Below, piece after piece: positions 17,450 through 26,761 of a stretch of DNA of 64,000 bases. The notes under the pieces are model-generated. The model searched no databases and was not told the origin of the DNA. It saw only the letters and a program-made list of their open reading frames with translations. A program made the translations under genes and the position numbers. Source of the stretch: Flavobacteriales bacterium. Its GTDB lineage: Bacteria > Bacteroidota > Bacteroidia > Flavobacteriales_F > PHOS-HE28. The DNA is taken from positions 2,610,001 through 2,674,000 of the forward strand of contig CP065018.1 in assembly GCA_016700415.1 (NCBI GenBank), given 5' to 3'. The first letter of the stretch is position 1; every line of letters starts with the position of its first letter.

Positions 17450-18436
17450 ATGTACGAGCTCATCCGTGATTTCCCCGACCATCTTCAAGAAGCCCTTTCC
17501 ATCGGCCGCAATGCCAAGCTCGGCGCTCCCGACGGACCTTACACCAATGTGGTCGTCACCGGCTTGGGCGGAAGCGGCATCGGAGGGCGGATCGCGGCGC
17601 AGGCCGTCGCGGGCGAGGGCACCTGCCCCATCGAGGTGTACAGCAACTACTACCTGCCGGCCTATGTGGGCAAGGGCAGCTTGGTGATCGCCTGCAGTTA
17701 TAGTGGGAATACCGAGGAGACCTTGGCCGCCATGGATCAGGCGTTGGCCAGTGGTGCACGCGTGGTCTGCATCACCAGCGGCGGCACCATGCTGGAGTCC
17801 GCCAAGGCGAAGGGCCTCGATCATATCGTGATCCCGGGCGGCAATCCGCCGCGTACCATGTTGGCCTATTCGCTCACGCAACAGTTCTTCGTGCTGAAGC
17901 ATTTCGGCATCATCAAGAGCGACTTTGAGACCTCCATCGCCCGTGCAGCGCAACAGTTGAAGTCCGGTCAGGAGGCGATCAAGGCCGAAGGCAAGGAACT
18001 GGCGGGAAAGCTCCATGGAAAGCGCGCCATCATTTACAGTGAGGCCTCCACGGAAGCGGTGAGCATCCGCTTTCGGCAGCAGCTCAACGAGAACAGCAAG
18101 GAGTTGTGCTGGCACCATGCCATCCCGGAGATGAACCATAATGAGCTGGTGGGCTGGGCTGGTGGCGACAAAAGCTTGGCCGTGACGATCTTCCGTCACA
18201 AGGACGACCACGAGCGCAGCCAGATGCGGATGGAGATCAACAAGGAGGTCTTCGCGAAGTACACGCCGCACATCTTCGAGGTGTGGAGTAAGGGCGATGA
18301 CCGGCTCGGTCGTCAGTTGCACCTCATACACCTCGGCGATTGGGCCAGCTGGTACCTCGCAGAGAAGAAAGGTGTGGACGCCACGGAGATCGGGGTGATC
18401 AACATGCTGAAGGGGAAGTTGGCTGAGGTGAAATAA
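17450..18436 (+). CDS. Bifunctional phosphoglucose/phosphomannose isomerase (SIS domain)
   Basis: 328 residues. Two SIS domains: the first with VVVTGLGGSGIGGRIAAQ and VIACSYSGNTEETLAAMDQAL, and a C-terminal bifunctional PGI/PMI region with ENSKELCWHHAIPEMNHNELVGW and the final WASWYLAEKKGVDATEIGVINMLKGKL. It interconverts fructose-6-P with glucose-6-P and mannose-6-P, feeding glycolysis and sugar-nucleotide synthesis. The length matches the archaeal-type enzymes used by many Bacteroidota. Confidence 0.92.
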   Translation: MYELIRDFPDHLQEALSIGRNAKLGAPDGPYTNVVVTGLGGSGIGGRIAAQAVAGEGTCPIEVYSNYYLPAYVGKGSLVIACSYSGNTEETLAAMDQALASGARVVCITSGGTMLESAKAKGLDHIVIPGGNPPRTMLAYSLTQQFFVLKHFGIIKSDFETSIARAAQQLKSGQEAIKAEGKELAGKLHGKRAIIYSEASTEAVSIRFRQQLNENSKELCWHHAIPEMNHNELVGWAGGDKSLAVTIFRHKDDHERSQMRMEINKEVFAKYTPHIFEVWSKGDDRLGRQLHLIHLGDWASWYLAEKKGVDATEIGVINMLKGKLAEVK

Positions 18437-18458
18437 GCGGAACGGCCGGTGGGGTATT

Positions 18459-18466
18459 TACCTTGG
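18459..18466 (+). promoter_or_regulatory. -7 box of lpxD (leaderless type)
   Basis: TACCTTGG followed by GCCG and the ATG at 18471: 7 of 8 matches to TAnnTTyG, with a 4-nt spacer. Confidence 0.45.
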
Positions 18467-18470
18467 GCCG

Positions 18471-19484
18471 ATGCAATTCACCGCCACCCAGATCGCCGAA
18501 CTTCTTCAAGGCACCGTTGAAGGCGATCCTCAAGCCACGGTCACGCGCCTGTCCAAGATCGAGGAAGGCGGCGCGGGTTCGCTTTCTTTTCTGGCCAACC
18601 CGGCCTACACGCAATACGTCTACGGCACCACGGCCTCGGTGGTGATCATCGGCAAGGATCTTCCCCTGACAGCACCGGTGAAGACCACCCTCGTGCGCGT
18701 GGCCGATGCACAAAGTGCATTCGCCAAAGTGCTGGAGATGTACGACCAGATCAAGCGCAACAAGAAGGGCGTTTCCCCGCAAGCCGTGATCTCTGAAGGT
18801 GCCACGCACGGTTCAGATTGCTACATCGGTCCACTGGCCTTCATTGGCGAGAACGCGCGGATCGGCAACAACGTGAAGATCTATCCGCAAGCTTACATCG
18901 GGGACAACGTTTCCATCGGCGACAAAACCACCGTTTATGCAGGCGTGAAGATCTATTCAGACTGCGTGGTGGGCAAGGATTGTATCATCCACAGCGGCAC
19001 GGTGATCGGCAGCGACGGATTCCGGTTCGCCACAGGCCCGGACGGAGGACAGAAGATCCCGCAGATCGGCAACGTGGTGATCGAGGACAATGTGGAGATC
19101 GGCGCCAACTGTGCGATCGACCGCGCTACGCTCGGCAGCACCATCCTGCGTAAAGGCGTCAAGTTCGACAACCTGATCCACATCGCGCACAACGTGGAAG
19201 TGGGCGAGAACACGTACTACGCAGCGGGCGGCGTGGTGGCGGGCAGCACCAAGATCGGCAAGAACTGCATGTTCAGCGGGCAGGTGGGCATCATCGGCCA
19301 CCTGAAGATCGCCGACGGCACCATCATCGCGGCGCAGAGCGGCATCAGCAAGGACACCAAGGCGGGCGAGAGTTACATGGGTTCACCGGCATGGGAGGCG
19401 AGCAAGTACCGCAAGAGCTACATCCATTTCCGGAATTTGGATAAGCTGGTGGAACGGGTGAAGGACCTCGAAGGAAAGGGTTGA
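18471..19484 (+). CDS. lpxD: UDP-3-O-acyl-glucosamine N-acyltransferase
   Basis: 337 residues. An N-terminal LpxD uridine-binding domain (1-100; AGSLSFLANPAYTQYVYGTTASVVI) is followed by a left-handed beta-helix of hexapeptide repeats (IGDNVSIGDKTTVYAGVKI and so on) and the catalytic His region HIAHNVEVGENT. It adds the N-linked acyl chain in lipid A synthesis in the cytoplasm. It lies 34 bp after the PGI/PMI gene. It has the normal length, and the enzyme implies an LPS outer membrane. Confidence 0.95.
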   Translation: MQFTATQIAELLQGTVEGDPQATVTRLSKIEEGGAGSLSFLANPAYTQYVYGTTASVVIIGKDLPLTAPVKTTLVRVADAQSAFAKVLEMYDQIKRNKKGVSPQAVISEGATHGSDCYIGPLAFIGENARIGNNVKIYPQAYIGDNVSIGDKTTVYAGVKIYSDCVVGKDCIIHSGTVIGSDGFRFATGPDGGQKIPQIGNVVIEDNVEIGANCAIDRATLGSTILRKGVKFDNLIHIAHNVEVGENTYYAAGGVVAGSTKIGKNCMFSGQVGIIGHLKIADGTIIAAQSGISKDTKAGESYMGSPAWEASKYRKSYIHFRNLDKLVERVKDLEGKG

Positions 19485-19503
19485 AAAAAGCCGTTCGTTT
19501 TTA

Positions 19504-19628
19504 TACCACGAAGGACACGAAGAACACAAAGGGGTTCCTTTAGAATGGACCGCACGCTGCGTGGCATCCATTCCTTCAGCTTGCCGACCATACCGCATCC
19601 TTCGTGTCCTTAGCGTCCTTTGTGGTAC
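19504..19628. repeat. ACCACGAAGGACACGAAG-type inverted repeat between convergent genes
   Basis: TACCACGAAGGACACGAAG (from 19505) and, inverted, a copy ending CCTTTGTGGTA (to about 19626) face each other around an inner imperfect pair (GAATGGA near 19542, TCCATTC near 19568). It fills the whole space between lpxD and the aldehyde dehydrogenase, which converge here. A widespread type of non-coding repeat. Confidence 0.6.
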
Positions 19629-19632
19629 TTCT

Positions 19633-21105
19633 TCAATACACTATCAATCGCGGCTCGCTCATTTCCTCCATCGCGTACTTCAGCCCTTCGCGGCCCAGGC
19701 CACTGTCCTTGATGCCGCCGTAGGGCATGCTGTCGACGCGGAAGCCCGGGATGCTGTTGATGATGACACCGCCGACCTCCAGCTCCTCGTGCGCCTTTTT
19801 TACGTGGTTGAAGTTATTGGTGAACACGCCCGCCTGTAGGCCGTAGTTACTGTCGTTCACGCGGGCGATGCCTGCGGCAAAGTCCTTCACTGATTCCACG
19901 ACGGCGATCGGCCCGAAGACTTCCGCGCAATCCACTTTCATGGAATGCTTGGTGTCTGTGAGCAGTGTTGCCGCGAAGACGTTGCGCTTGGGATCCACGG
20001 GCTTGCCGCCGGCCAGCAGTTTGGCACCGCCTTTCACTGCTTCGTCCAGCCAAGAACCGATGCGCTCGAAGTGGCCCTTGTCGATGATCGGTCCTACGGA
20101 TACCGACGCGTCGGCGGGGTCGCCGGCCTTCAATGCTTTGTATTCTTTCACCAGCAGGTCGCGGAATTTTTCAAACTCGGGCTTCACCACGAAAATCCGC
20201 TGTGTGCTGATGCACGTTTGCCCCGCGTAGAGATTCGCGCCCATGGCCACGCTCTTGGCGGCGGCGGCGAGGTCGGTGCCTTCATCAATGATCACCGCAG
20301 CATTGCCTCCGAGCTCCAGCGCCACTTTCTTCTTTCCACAGATCGCCTTCAAGTGCCAGCCCACTTTGTCGCTTCCGGTGAAGCTGAGCATGGCCACGCG
20401 CTCATCCTTCACCAACAATTCAGCGACGGGGTTGCCGCAGAGCAGCACGCTGAAAGCGCCCTTCGGCCAGCCGATCTCCTCCATCATGGCGGCTAATGCC
20501 AATGCGCTCAGCGGCGCTTGTGGCGCTGGCTTCAGCACTACGGGGCAGCCCGTGGCCATCGCCGGTGCCACCTTATGCAGCACCAGGTTCAGCGGGAAGT
20601 TGAACGGTGTGATCGCTCCGATAACACCGATGGGAAAGCGCTTGGTGAAGGCCGTTTTTCCGGCACCTGCACCGAAGTCGATCGGTGTCATTTCGCCGGT
20701 GAACCGCAGCGCCTCTGCGGCGGCGGTGCGAACGGTGGTGATGCAGCGCGCGATCTCGCCCTTGGCATAACCGATGGGTTTTCCGGCTTCCTGCACGATC
20801 AGCATCGCGAGCTTGTCCGCGCGCTTTTCGATCAGCTTGGCCAAGGCCTCCAACTTTTCGTTGCGTTCCCCGGCGCTCAGCTTATGCACGGTGGCACGGC
20901 TGGTGTACGCGGCGGCGATGGCCTCCTCCATCTGGGCCGCGGTGGCGTGCGGGATCCGCGTCAGCTCGGTGCCGTGGTACTTGTCCACCACGGTGTTGAA
21001 GCTACCGTCACCCTCCTTCTTCCAGGTGCCATTGATGTAGTTGGCGGGAGTGAACAGCCCGTGCTGCTCAGTGGCTTTTTCCGAGGAGGTGATCGTGTTC
21101 GACAT
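19633..21105 (-). CDS. Aldehyde dehydrogenase family protein
   Basis: 490 residues. NAD(P)-binding and catalytic parts are complete: FNFPLNLVLHKVAPAMATGCPVVLKPAPQAPLSALAL, FTGSDKVGWHLK, catalytic Glu in LELGGNAAVI, catalytic Cys in YAGQTCISTQRI, and the C-terminal GVFTNNFNHVKKAHEELEVGGVIIN. It resembles the non-phosphorylating glyceraldehyde-3-phosphate/lactaldehyde dehydrogenase branch; the substrate is not certain. The box TAAATTTG ends 4 nt before the ATG. Confidence 0.9.
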   Translation of the reverse strand: MSNTITSSEKATEQHGLFTPANYINGTWKKEGDGSFNTVVDKYHGTELTRIPHATAAQMEEAIAAAYTSRATVHKLSAGERNEKLEALAKLIEKRADKLAMLIVQEAGKPIGYAKGEIARCITTVRTAAAEALRFTGEMTPIDFGAGAGKTAFTKRFPIGVIGAITPFNFPLNLVLHKVAPAMATGCPVVLKPAPQAPLSALALAAMMEEIGWPKGAFSVLLCGNPVAELLVKDERVAMLSFTGSDKVGWHLKAICGKKKVALELGGNAAVIIDEGTDLAAAAKSVAMGANLYAGQTCISTQRIFVVKPEFEKFRDLLVKEYKALKAGDPADASVSVGPIIDKGHFERIGSWLDEAVKGGAKLLAGGKPVDPKRNVFAATLLTDTKHSMKVDCAEVFGPIAVVESVKDFAAGIARVNDSNYGLQAGVFTNNFNHVKKAHEELEVGGVIINSIPGFRVDSMPYGGIKDSGLGREGLKYAMEEMSEPRLIVY

Positions 21106-21109
21106 GGTG

Positions 21110-21117
21110 CAAATTTA
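21110..21117 (-). promoter_or_regulatory. -7 box of the aldehyde dehydrogenase gene (leaderless type)
   Basis: TAAATTTG, an exact TAnnTTTG match on the minus strand, then CACC and the ATG at 21105. Confidence 0.55.
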
Positions 21118-21265
21118 CCACTGCGGGGTGGGCTTAATCCGCAAAGAGCGCAAAGGGAATGCGAAGGTCGGAACCGCAACGTTCGCTACGAGCGCAACGA
21201 AGTGCAGATCCTTTCTGACCGTTCGATCCGTACGAATTCGGATCTTTGCCCCCCGAACATCATTC

Positions 21266-21505
21266 ATGCCTACACTCCGTTTTCATTGGGATTTCCTCGG
21301 GCCGGACGCCAAACCCACGGCCGAGCACTTCTGCCATCACGTGGAAGAATTCTGCCAGACCAACGGCATTGCAGATCCGCTTACGTTCACTACCATGGTG
21401 CAAGGCCGTTGCGTGGCCTCGCTGGAATGCGACGAGAAGCACATGTTGCTGGTGCGCGACCGCCTTCTGCCGAAGCGTGCCGAACGATTAGCTCCAGCCG
21501 ATTAG
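21266..21505 (+). CDS. Small conserved-looking protein, function unknown
   Basis: 79 residues, starting MPTLRFHWDFLGPDAKPTAE and ending LPKRAERLAPAD. It has no signal peptide or membrane segment and includes four Cys and several His. The ATG at 21266 lies 17 nt after GATCTTTG (21241-21248), a -7-like box shared with lipB. A 10-bp hairpin overlaps the stop codon. These signals support a real gene, though I cannot assign a family. Confidence 0.6.
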   Translation: MPTLRFHWDFLGPDAKPTAEHFCHHVEEFCQTNGIADPLTFTTMVQGRCVASLECDEKHMLLVRDRLLPKRAERLAPAD

Positions 21506-21527
21506 CTGATCATTCACATCAGCTAAT
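21501..21527. terminator. Hairpin between convergent gene ends
   Basis: ATTAGCTGAT (21501-21510) and ATCAGCTAAT (21518-21527), loop of 7 nt, overlapping the stop codon of the small gene and 11 bp from the end of the opposing ALDH3-like gene. No long U-run, so a weak or bidirectional terminator. Confidence 0.5.
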
Positions 21528-21537
21528 TAGCGGATCG

Positions 21538-22938
21538 TTACTTCATTGCCCCGCGCAGCATACGCTCTTTCCAACCGGAATAGGGCGGATATTGGATGCC
21601 CGGTTCCGGCAGCGATCCGGCGCTCACAATGCCTTTGTGGTGGCTGAACAGGTCAAAGCTGCGCTTGCCGTGGTAGCGTCCCATGCCGCTGGTGCCCACG
21701 CCACCGAACGGTAGTTCCGTATTGCCGAAGTGCAGCAGGCAATGGTTGATGCACCCGCCGCCGAAGGCGATGCGTTCCGTGAAATAGCGCTGGGCCGAAC
21801 GGCTCTTGCTGAAGACATATAGCGCCAGCGGCGTGGGATTCCGGCGCACGATCGCGAGCACCTCCTCCGGTTCGTTCCACGGGATCGCCGGTAGGATCGG
21901 GCCGAAGATCTCCTCCTGCATCACGGAGCTGATGAGCGAAACATCCGTGAGCACGGTGGGGGCGATGTAGCGCTCCGTTGCATCATGCTGGCCGCCAGTA
22001 ATGATGCGACCATCGCCGAGGTATCCTCTCACGCGCTCAAAATTCTTGTCATTCACCAGCCGTGCGTAATGCGGGCTTTGCAGCGGCTCCTTGCCGTAAA
22101 AGTTCTCCGTGTGCTTCGCGAAGGCAGCGAGGAAAGGTTCCATCACCGAGGCATGCACCAAGGCGTGATCGGTGGCGATACAGGTCTGGCCAGCGTTGAA
22201 GAACTTGCTCCATGCGATGCGCTTCGCCGCTTGATCGATGTTGGCATTCCGGTCCACGATGGCGGGGCTTTTCCCACCGAGTTCCAAGGTGACGGGCGTA
22301 AGCTGCGGTGCGGCCTGCAACAGGATCTTCCGGCCCACGGCCGTGCTCCCGGTGAAGAAAATGTGATCAAAATTGAAGGCGTCGATCAACGGCGGGACCA
22401 CCGCGCTGCCGGATCCCTGCACAACGAACACATGATCTTTCCGGAACGCCTCCGTGATCATCTGCTGCAGCACCATGGCGGTCTGCGGAGCTTCATTGCT
22501 GGGCTTCACCACGGCACAGTTCCCCGCGGCGATGGCGCCCACAAGCGGTGAAAGTGCAAGCACCACCGGATAGTTCCAGGGGGAGATGATGAGCACCACG
22601 CCCAATGGTTGTGGATGGATGGAACTGCTCGCGGGCCACAGGCTGATCGGCGTGGGAACATCCTCGGGCTGCATCCATTCGCTCAGGCTTTCCAGCGCAT
22701 CGTTGATCTCCGCATATACGATCCCAATGTCGGCCATGTAAGCCTCGAAACGTGGCTTGCGCATGTCGGCGTGCATGGCATTGAGCAACGCTTCCTCGTG
22801 CTTCTTCAATGCACGCTTCAGGGCCTTCAGGGCATCGCGGCGGGCACGGTAGGGCCGTGTGGCGCCGCTGTCGAAACAGGTGCGTAGGGCGGCCAGTTCA
22901 TTGGTCCGGAACGCGGATGTGGCTGATGTGGAATCCAT
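21538..22938 (-). CDS. Aldehyde dehydrogenase, ALDH3/fatty-aldehyde type
   Basis: 466 residues from ATG 22938 (a TTG 18 bp upstream is in frame). The short length, no mitochondrial-type N-terminus, and ISPWNYPVVLALSPLVGAIAAGNCAVVKPSNEAPQ match ALDH3-like enzymes. Catalytic Glu lies in TLELGGKSPAIVD and Cys in FNAGQTCIATDHALVH. The C-terminus IAFGGGCINHCLLHFGNTELPFGGVGTSGMGRYHG is typical. It oxidises medium/long-chain aldehydes to acids with NAD(P). Confidence 0.9.
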   Translation of the reverse strand: MDSTSATSAFRTNELAALRTCFDSGATRPYRARRDALKALKRALKKHEEALLNAMHADMRKPRFEAYMADIGIVYAEINDALESLSEWMQPEDVPTPISLWPASSSIHPQPLGVVLIISPWNYPVVLALSPLVGAIAAGNCAVVKPSNEAPQTAMVLQQMITEAFRKDHVFVVQGSGSAVVPPLIDAFNFDHIFFTGSTAVGRKILLQAAPQLTPVTLELGGKSPAIVDRNANIDQAAKRIAWSKFFNAGQTCIATDHALVHASVMEPFLAAFAKHTENFYGKEPLQSPHYARLVNDKNFERVRGYLGDGRIITGGQHDATERYIAPTVLTDVSLISSVMQEEIFGPILPAIPWNEPEEVLAIVRRNPTPLALYVFSKSRSAQRYFTERIAFGGGCINHCLLHFGNTELPFGGVGTSGMGRYHGKRSFDLFSHHKGIVSAGSLPEPGIQYPPYSGWKERMLRGAMK

Positions 22939-22974
22939 GGTTTGGGGTCGTGCCAAGTTAACCGGTCAGCGATG

Positions 22975-23982
22975 CTATGCCGCCAGAATGAAATCTTCTC
23001 CCTCCACCATTCCCCGCGAAACTAGGAACTCCGCAATGCGATCACCCGTGCCGCGCTGTGAGATGAAGGAGACGATAAATGCTTTCCCGGAAGCCGGAAG
23101 TCCGCCGTGCGGGATAAATGCATAGCCCGGAACAACGCGTGATTTCACATCGGTGAAGGCGTGGACGGTGATGCCTTCCGCCTCCAGCATCCGGGCACGT
23201 TCCCGGCACATCCTGCTGGTGCCGGCGATGATGACGGAACGGTTGTTCAATTTCCGCTTCAGCCACTTGGCCAACCACTTCGCCTTGGTGGTGAAGAAAG
23301 CATCCACACTGTAGTTGGCATGCGTGCGACTGAGCCGTTGCGCATGGTCATTCCAAGTGAGCAATTCCTCGGGCAGTTTCGCGAAGCGCACTCCGGCGTT
23401 CATCCAGCGCAGCCAAAGCTCATGGTCCTCCGGCAGCGGACCGGTGTCGTAACCGCCATGCTGCTCCACCAGTTCGCGGCGGAACATCACGGTGGGATGT
23501 GCGAGCGGTGCGTCCACGAATCGTTTTACGTAATGGTCATGCGGCGTTAGGATCGCATTCTGCCACTTCGTGAACCAGCGCATGCCGCTGCTCCTTTCTA
23601 CTGTTGTATTGAATGTTGTTTGAGTTCCCAACGCATCGATCTCCGGATGCGCATCCAGATAGGCCACCTGTTTCGCGAAGCGTTCAGGATGGCTGATGTC
23701 GTCGGCGTCCATCCGGGCGATGTGGCGGCCTTGTGCGTGTGCTAGCCCGGTGTTGAGCGCTTTCGCGATGCCGATGTTCAGCTCTTGGATCACGCGGATG
23801 CGATCGTCATTCGCCACCCAGCGTTTGGCGATAACGGTGCTTTCATCCGAAGAAGCATTGTCGATCAGCAACAGTTCCCACTCTGTGAAGGATTGGTCGG
23901 CAATGCTGGCGATGGCGGCATCGAGCGAGGTGGCCATATTGTAGAAGGGGAGGATCACGGAAACGCCAGGTCGCAACTTCAT
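22975..23982 (-). CDS. Glycosyltransferase family 2
   Basis: 335 residues. The GT-A fold begins VSVILPFYNMATSLDAAIASIADQSFTEWELLLIDNASSDES; DXD is ARMDADDISHPERF; ELVEQHGGYDTGPLPEDHELWLRW is the acceptor-side acidic motif. A C-terminal extension (about 245-335) with VIIAGTSRMCRERARMLEAEGI looks like a nucleotide/sugar-binding Rossmann piece. It likely adds sugars to a surface polysaccharide or lipid. It starts 6 bp after uvrC. Confidence 0.88.
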   Translation of the reverse strand: MKLRPGVSVILPFYNMATSLDAAIASIADQSFTEWELLLIDNASSDESTVIAKRWVANDDRIRVIQELNIGIAKALNTGLAHAQGRHIARMDADDISHPERFAKQVAYLDAHPEIDALGTQTTFNTTVERSSGMRWFTKWQNAILTPHDHYVKRFVDAPLAHPTVMFRRELVEQHGGYDTGPLPEDHELWLRWMNAGVRFAKLPEELLTWNDHAQRLSRTHANYSVDAFFTTKAKWLAKWLKRKLNNRSVIIAGTSRMCRERARMLEAEGITVHAFTDVKSRVVPGYAFIPHGGLPASGKAFIVSFISQRGTGDRIAEFLVSRGMVEGEDFILAA

Positions 23983-23988
23983 CCTCGA

Positions 23989-25791
23989 TCACTCAGACAC
24001 CGCCAGCCCCTTCAGCACCACCTCCGCCTTCTTCGCGCCGATCTCCGCTACCACTTCTTCACTCGCGGCTTCGCGGAGGCCCTTGATGGAGCCGAAGCGC
24101 TTGAGCAGTTTCTGTGCGGTGCCGGGGCCGATGCCGGGGATGTCCTCCAATGCGGTGCGCACGGTGCGTTTGCTGCGTTTGCCGCGGTGGTGCGTGATGC
24201 CGAAACGGTGGGCCTCGTTGCGCATGTGCTGAATGAGCCGCAGGCTGGTGCTGCGCTTGTCGATGTGCAGCGGATAGGGATCACCGGGGAAGAAGATCTC
24301 CTCGAGGTTCTTCGCGATGCCGACCAGTGCGACCTTTCCACGCAGGCCGAGGCGGTCGAAGACATTGAGGGCGGCGTGCAATTGGCCCTTGCCGCCATCG
24401 ATCACCACCAATTGCGGCATTGGTTCGCCATCGGTGATCAGTCTCGCATAACGCCGTTCCACGGCCTCTTCCATGCTGGCGAAATCGTCCGGCCCTTCCA
24501 CGGTGCGGATGTTGAAGTGGCGGTAATCCTTCTTACTGGGCTTGGCGTCCTTGAAGACCACGCAGGCGCTCACGGGGTCGGTGCCTTGGGTGTTGCTGTT
24601 GTCGAAGCACTCGATGTGGCGCGGCAATTCGCTGAGGCGGAGGTCCTGCTTGAGCTGTTCGAGGATGCGGTCGGTGGCGGCCTCGGGGTCCACCAGTGAT
24701 TCCTGCTTCTGCTTGTCCAGCATGAAGTACTGCGCGTTGCGCGAGCTGAGGTCCAGCAGGTGCTTTTTGTCGCCGCGCTGGGGAATGGTGAAGTGCAGTT
24801 CCGGCATTTCGATGCCCGGGTCCATTGGCACGATGGCCTCGGGCGCGTTGCTGCGGTAGCGCTGGCGTAGTTCGGCGATCGCCAGTTGCAGTACCTCGTC
24901 ATCGGGCTCGTCCAGCTTGCGTTTCAGCTCGATGGTGATGCCCTGGACGACGGCACCATCGATCACGCGGAGGTAGTTCACGAAGGTGCTGAACGTGTTG
25001 CGCGCCAGCCCGTACACGTCCACGTCGCCGATGTCAGGGTTCACTACGGTGCTGCGGGCCTGGTACTTCTCCAACTGCTCGAGCTGATCACGCACCTCCT
25101 CCGCTTCCTCGAATTCCAACTTTTCAGCATGGGCGTGCATTTGCTCTTTCAGGAGCCGCACCACACCGCGGATGCGCCCCTTCACCAATTGCCTGGCCTG
25201 TGCGACGTTGGCGTTGTACTCCGCTTCGTCCTGCAATCCTTCGCAAGGGGCCCTACAGTTCCCGAGGTGGTACTCCAAACAGCGCTTGTACTTGCCCTTG
25301 GCGAGGTTCGCCGGGCTGAGGTCGTAGTTGCAGGTGCGCAGTTTGTACAGCTTGTGGACGAGCTTCAGGAGAGTCCGCATGGCACGCACCGAGGCGAATG
25401 GGCCGAAATACTCGGAGCCGTCGTCCTCCGGATTGCGCATACCCTCGATGCGCGGGTAGTGCTCGTTGCGGATGCGGATCCACGGGTAGCTCTTGTCGTC
25501 GCGCAACAAGATGTTGTAGCGCGGCTGGTATTCCTTGATCAGCGAACTCTCGAGCAACAAAGCGTCGTAGGGCGTTTCCACCACGATGGTGCGCAGGTCG
25601 GTAATGTGGCTCACCAGCACCCGCGTCTTGCCGTCGTGGTGGTTCTTGACGAAGTAGCTGCCAACGCGGCTCCTTAGGCTGGTGGCCTTGCCGACGTAGA
25701 GGATCTTGCCATCGCTGTCGAAGAACTGGTACACACCGGGCTTGTTGGGAAGCAGGGAGACCTTGTCGCGGACGTTTAAAGGAGCAGGCAT
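23989..25791 (-). CDS. uvrC: Excinuclease ABC subunit C
   Basis: 600 residues, the usual size. In order: GIY-YIG nuclease (GVYQFFDSDGKILYVGKATSLRSRV), Cys-rich region (CLEYHLGNCRAPC), UVR motif (EEAEEVRDQLEQLEKYQ), RNase H-like endonuclease (HIECFDNSNTQGTDPVSACVVF, LVVIDGGKGQL), and C-terminal helix-hairpin-helix (LEDIPGIGPGTAQKLLKRFGS). It makes both incisions around UvrAB-marked lesions in nucleotide excision repair. TAATTTTG (25800-25807) lies just before the start; a GTG at 25797 is the alternative. Confidence 0.97.
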   Translation of the reverse strand: MPAPLNVRDKVSLLPNKPGVYQFFDSDGKILYVGKATSLRSRVGSYFVKNHHDGKTRVLVSHITDLRTIVVETPYDALLLESSLIKEYQPRYNILLRDDKSYPWIRIRNEHYPRIEGMRNPEDDGSEYFGPFASVRAMRTLLKLVHKLYKLRTCNYDLSPANLAKGKYKRCLEYHLGNCRAPCEGLQDEAEYNANVAQARQLVKGRIRGVVRLLKEQMHAHAEKLEFEEAEEVRDQLEQLEKYQARSTVVNPDIGDVDVYGLARNTFSTFVNYLRVIDGAVVQGITIELKRKLDEPDDEVLQLAIAELRQRYRSNAPEAIVPMDPGIEMPELHFTIPQRGDKKHLLDLSSRNAQYFMLDKQKQESLVDPEAATDRILEQLKQDLRLSELPRHIECFDNSNTQGTDPVSACVVFKDAKPSKKDYRHFNIRTVEGPDDFASMEEAVERRYARLITDGEPMPQLVVIDGGKGQLHAALNVFDRLGLRGKVALVGIAKNLEEIFFPGDPYPLHIDKRSTSLRLIQHMRNEAHRFGITHHRGKRSKRTVRTALEDIPGIGPGTAQKLLKRFGSIKGLREAASEEVVAEIGAKKAEVVLKGLAVSE

Positions 25792-25825
25792 GGGCACCGC
25801 AAAATTACGGAGTGCCTGGTAGGCT

Positions 25826-25980
25826 TTTAACCGCGGAGGACGCAGAGTTTGCGGAGAAGGGCATTTGGACGCCTAGGCCTCTGCGCCCTCATGCTGCCAA
25901 TGGCAGTGCGTTTCTTGATGACACATCTCTTTCTTGCATTCCTCTGCGCTCTCCGCGACCTCTGTGGTTAAATCATTTGA
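25826..25980. repeat. TTAACCGCGGAGG-type inverted intergenic repeat
   Basis: A purine-rich arm beginning TTTTAACCGCGGAGGACGC (about 25826) faces an inverted arm ending CCTCTGTGGTTAAAT (about 25974), about 110 bp apart. The same arrangement recurs at 44930-45180 and 45780-45880. Confidence 0.6.
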
Positions 25981-25984
25981 ACCC

Positions 25985-25992
25985 GATCTTTG
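25985..25992 (+). promoter_or_regulatory. -7-like box of lipB (leaderless type)
   Basis: GATCTTTG, then CGGT, then GTG at 25997. The same word precedes the small gene at 21266. Confidence 0.4.
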
Positions 25993-25996
25993 CGGT

Positions 25997-26698
25997 GTGA
26001 GAACGATCCATTTCAAGGACCTTGGCCCCATCGATTACGCCATTGCGTGGGACTACCAGAGGGAGCTTTTCCAAGCCACCATCGCGCGTAAGGTAGCCAA
26101 TCGGGAGCTGCCTTTGGAGCAACAAACGCCAACGGATGATCACCTCCTGTTCTGCGAGCATCCGCACGTGTACACCTTGGGCAAGAGCGGCAAGGCGGCG
26201 CACCTGTTGCTGAACGAGGAGGGTTTGCGCCGAGAAGGAGTTCAGTTCTTTCCGATCGACCGCGGCGGCGACATCACCTACCACGGCCCAGGCCAGATCG
26301 TGGGCTATCCCATCTTCGACCTCGACCACCACTTCACCGATGTACACCGTTTCCTGCGCACCTTGGAAGAGGCTGTGATCGGCACGCTGGAGGCCTACAA
26401 GATCAAAGCGGGACGGATCGAAGGCCTCACCGGTGTATGGCTCGATGGCGACGACCCTGCCAAGGCGCGGAAGATCTGTGCGTTCGGCATCAAGGCCAGC
26501 CGCTGGGTCACCATGCACGGCTTCGCGTTCAATGTGAACACGGACCTGAGCTACTTCGACCACATCGTTCCCTGCGGCATCGCGGACAAAGGCGTCACCT
26601 GCATGGCGAAGGAGCTGGGCGGCCTGCTGGACATGCAAGGCGTGAAGGACCGGCTGAAGCTGGAGCTGGCGGACCTGTTCGACGTGGAGCTGGTGTGA
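25997..26698 (+). CDS. lipB: Lipoyl(octanoyl) transferase
   Basis: 233 residues from GTG 25997; longer in-frame starts fall in the upstream repeat. It moves octanoate from acyl carrier protein to a lysine of lipoyl domains. Seen motifs: CEHPHVYTLGKSG, RGGDITYHGPGQIVGYPIFDL, the catalytic Lys in CAFGIKASRWVTMHGFAFNV and the catalytic Cys in IVPCGIADKGVTCM. Free-standing plus-strand gene after uvrC on the opposite strand. Confidence 0.95.
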   Translation: MRTIHFKDLGPIDYAIAWDYQRELFQATIARKVANRELPLEQQTPTDDHLLFCEHPHVYTLGKSGKAAHLLLNEEGLRREGVQFFPIDRGGDITYHGPGQIVGYPIFDLDHHFTDVHRFLRTLEEAVIGTLEAYKIKAGRIEGLTGVWLDGDDPAKARKICAFGIKASRWVTMHGFAFNVNTDLSYFDHIVPCGIADKGVTCMAKELGGLLDMQGVKDRLKLELADLFDVELV

Positions 26699-26736
26699 GG
26701 TTATTTCCGCAGAACTCGCAGATACCGCCCTCCGGC

Positions 26737-26744
26737 TATCTTCG
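26737..26744 (+). promoter_or_regulatory. -7 box of the serine hydrolase gene
   Basis: TATCTTCG, fully matching TAnnTTyG, 17 nt before the ATG at 26762. Confidence 0.45.
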
Positions 26745-26761
26745 GACCGCAACAACCCCCC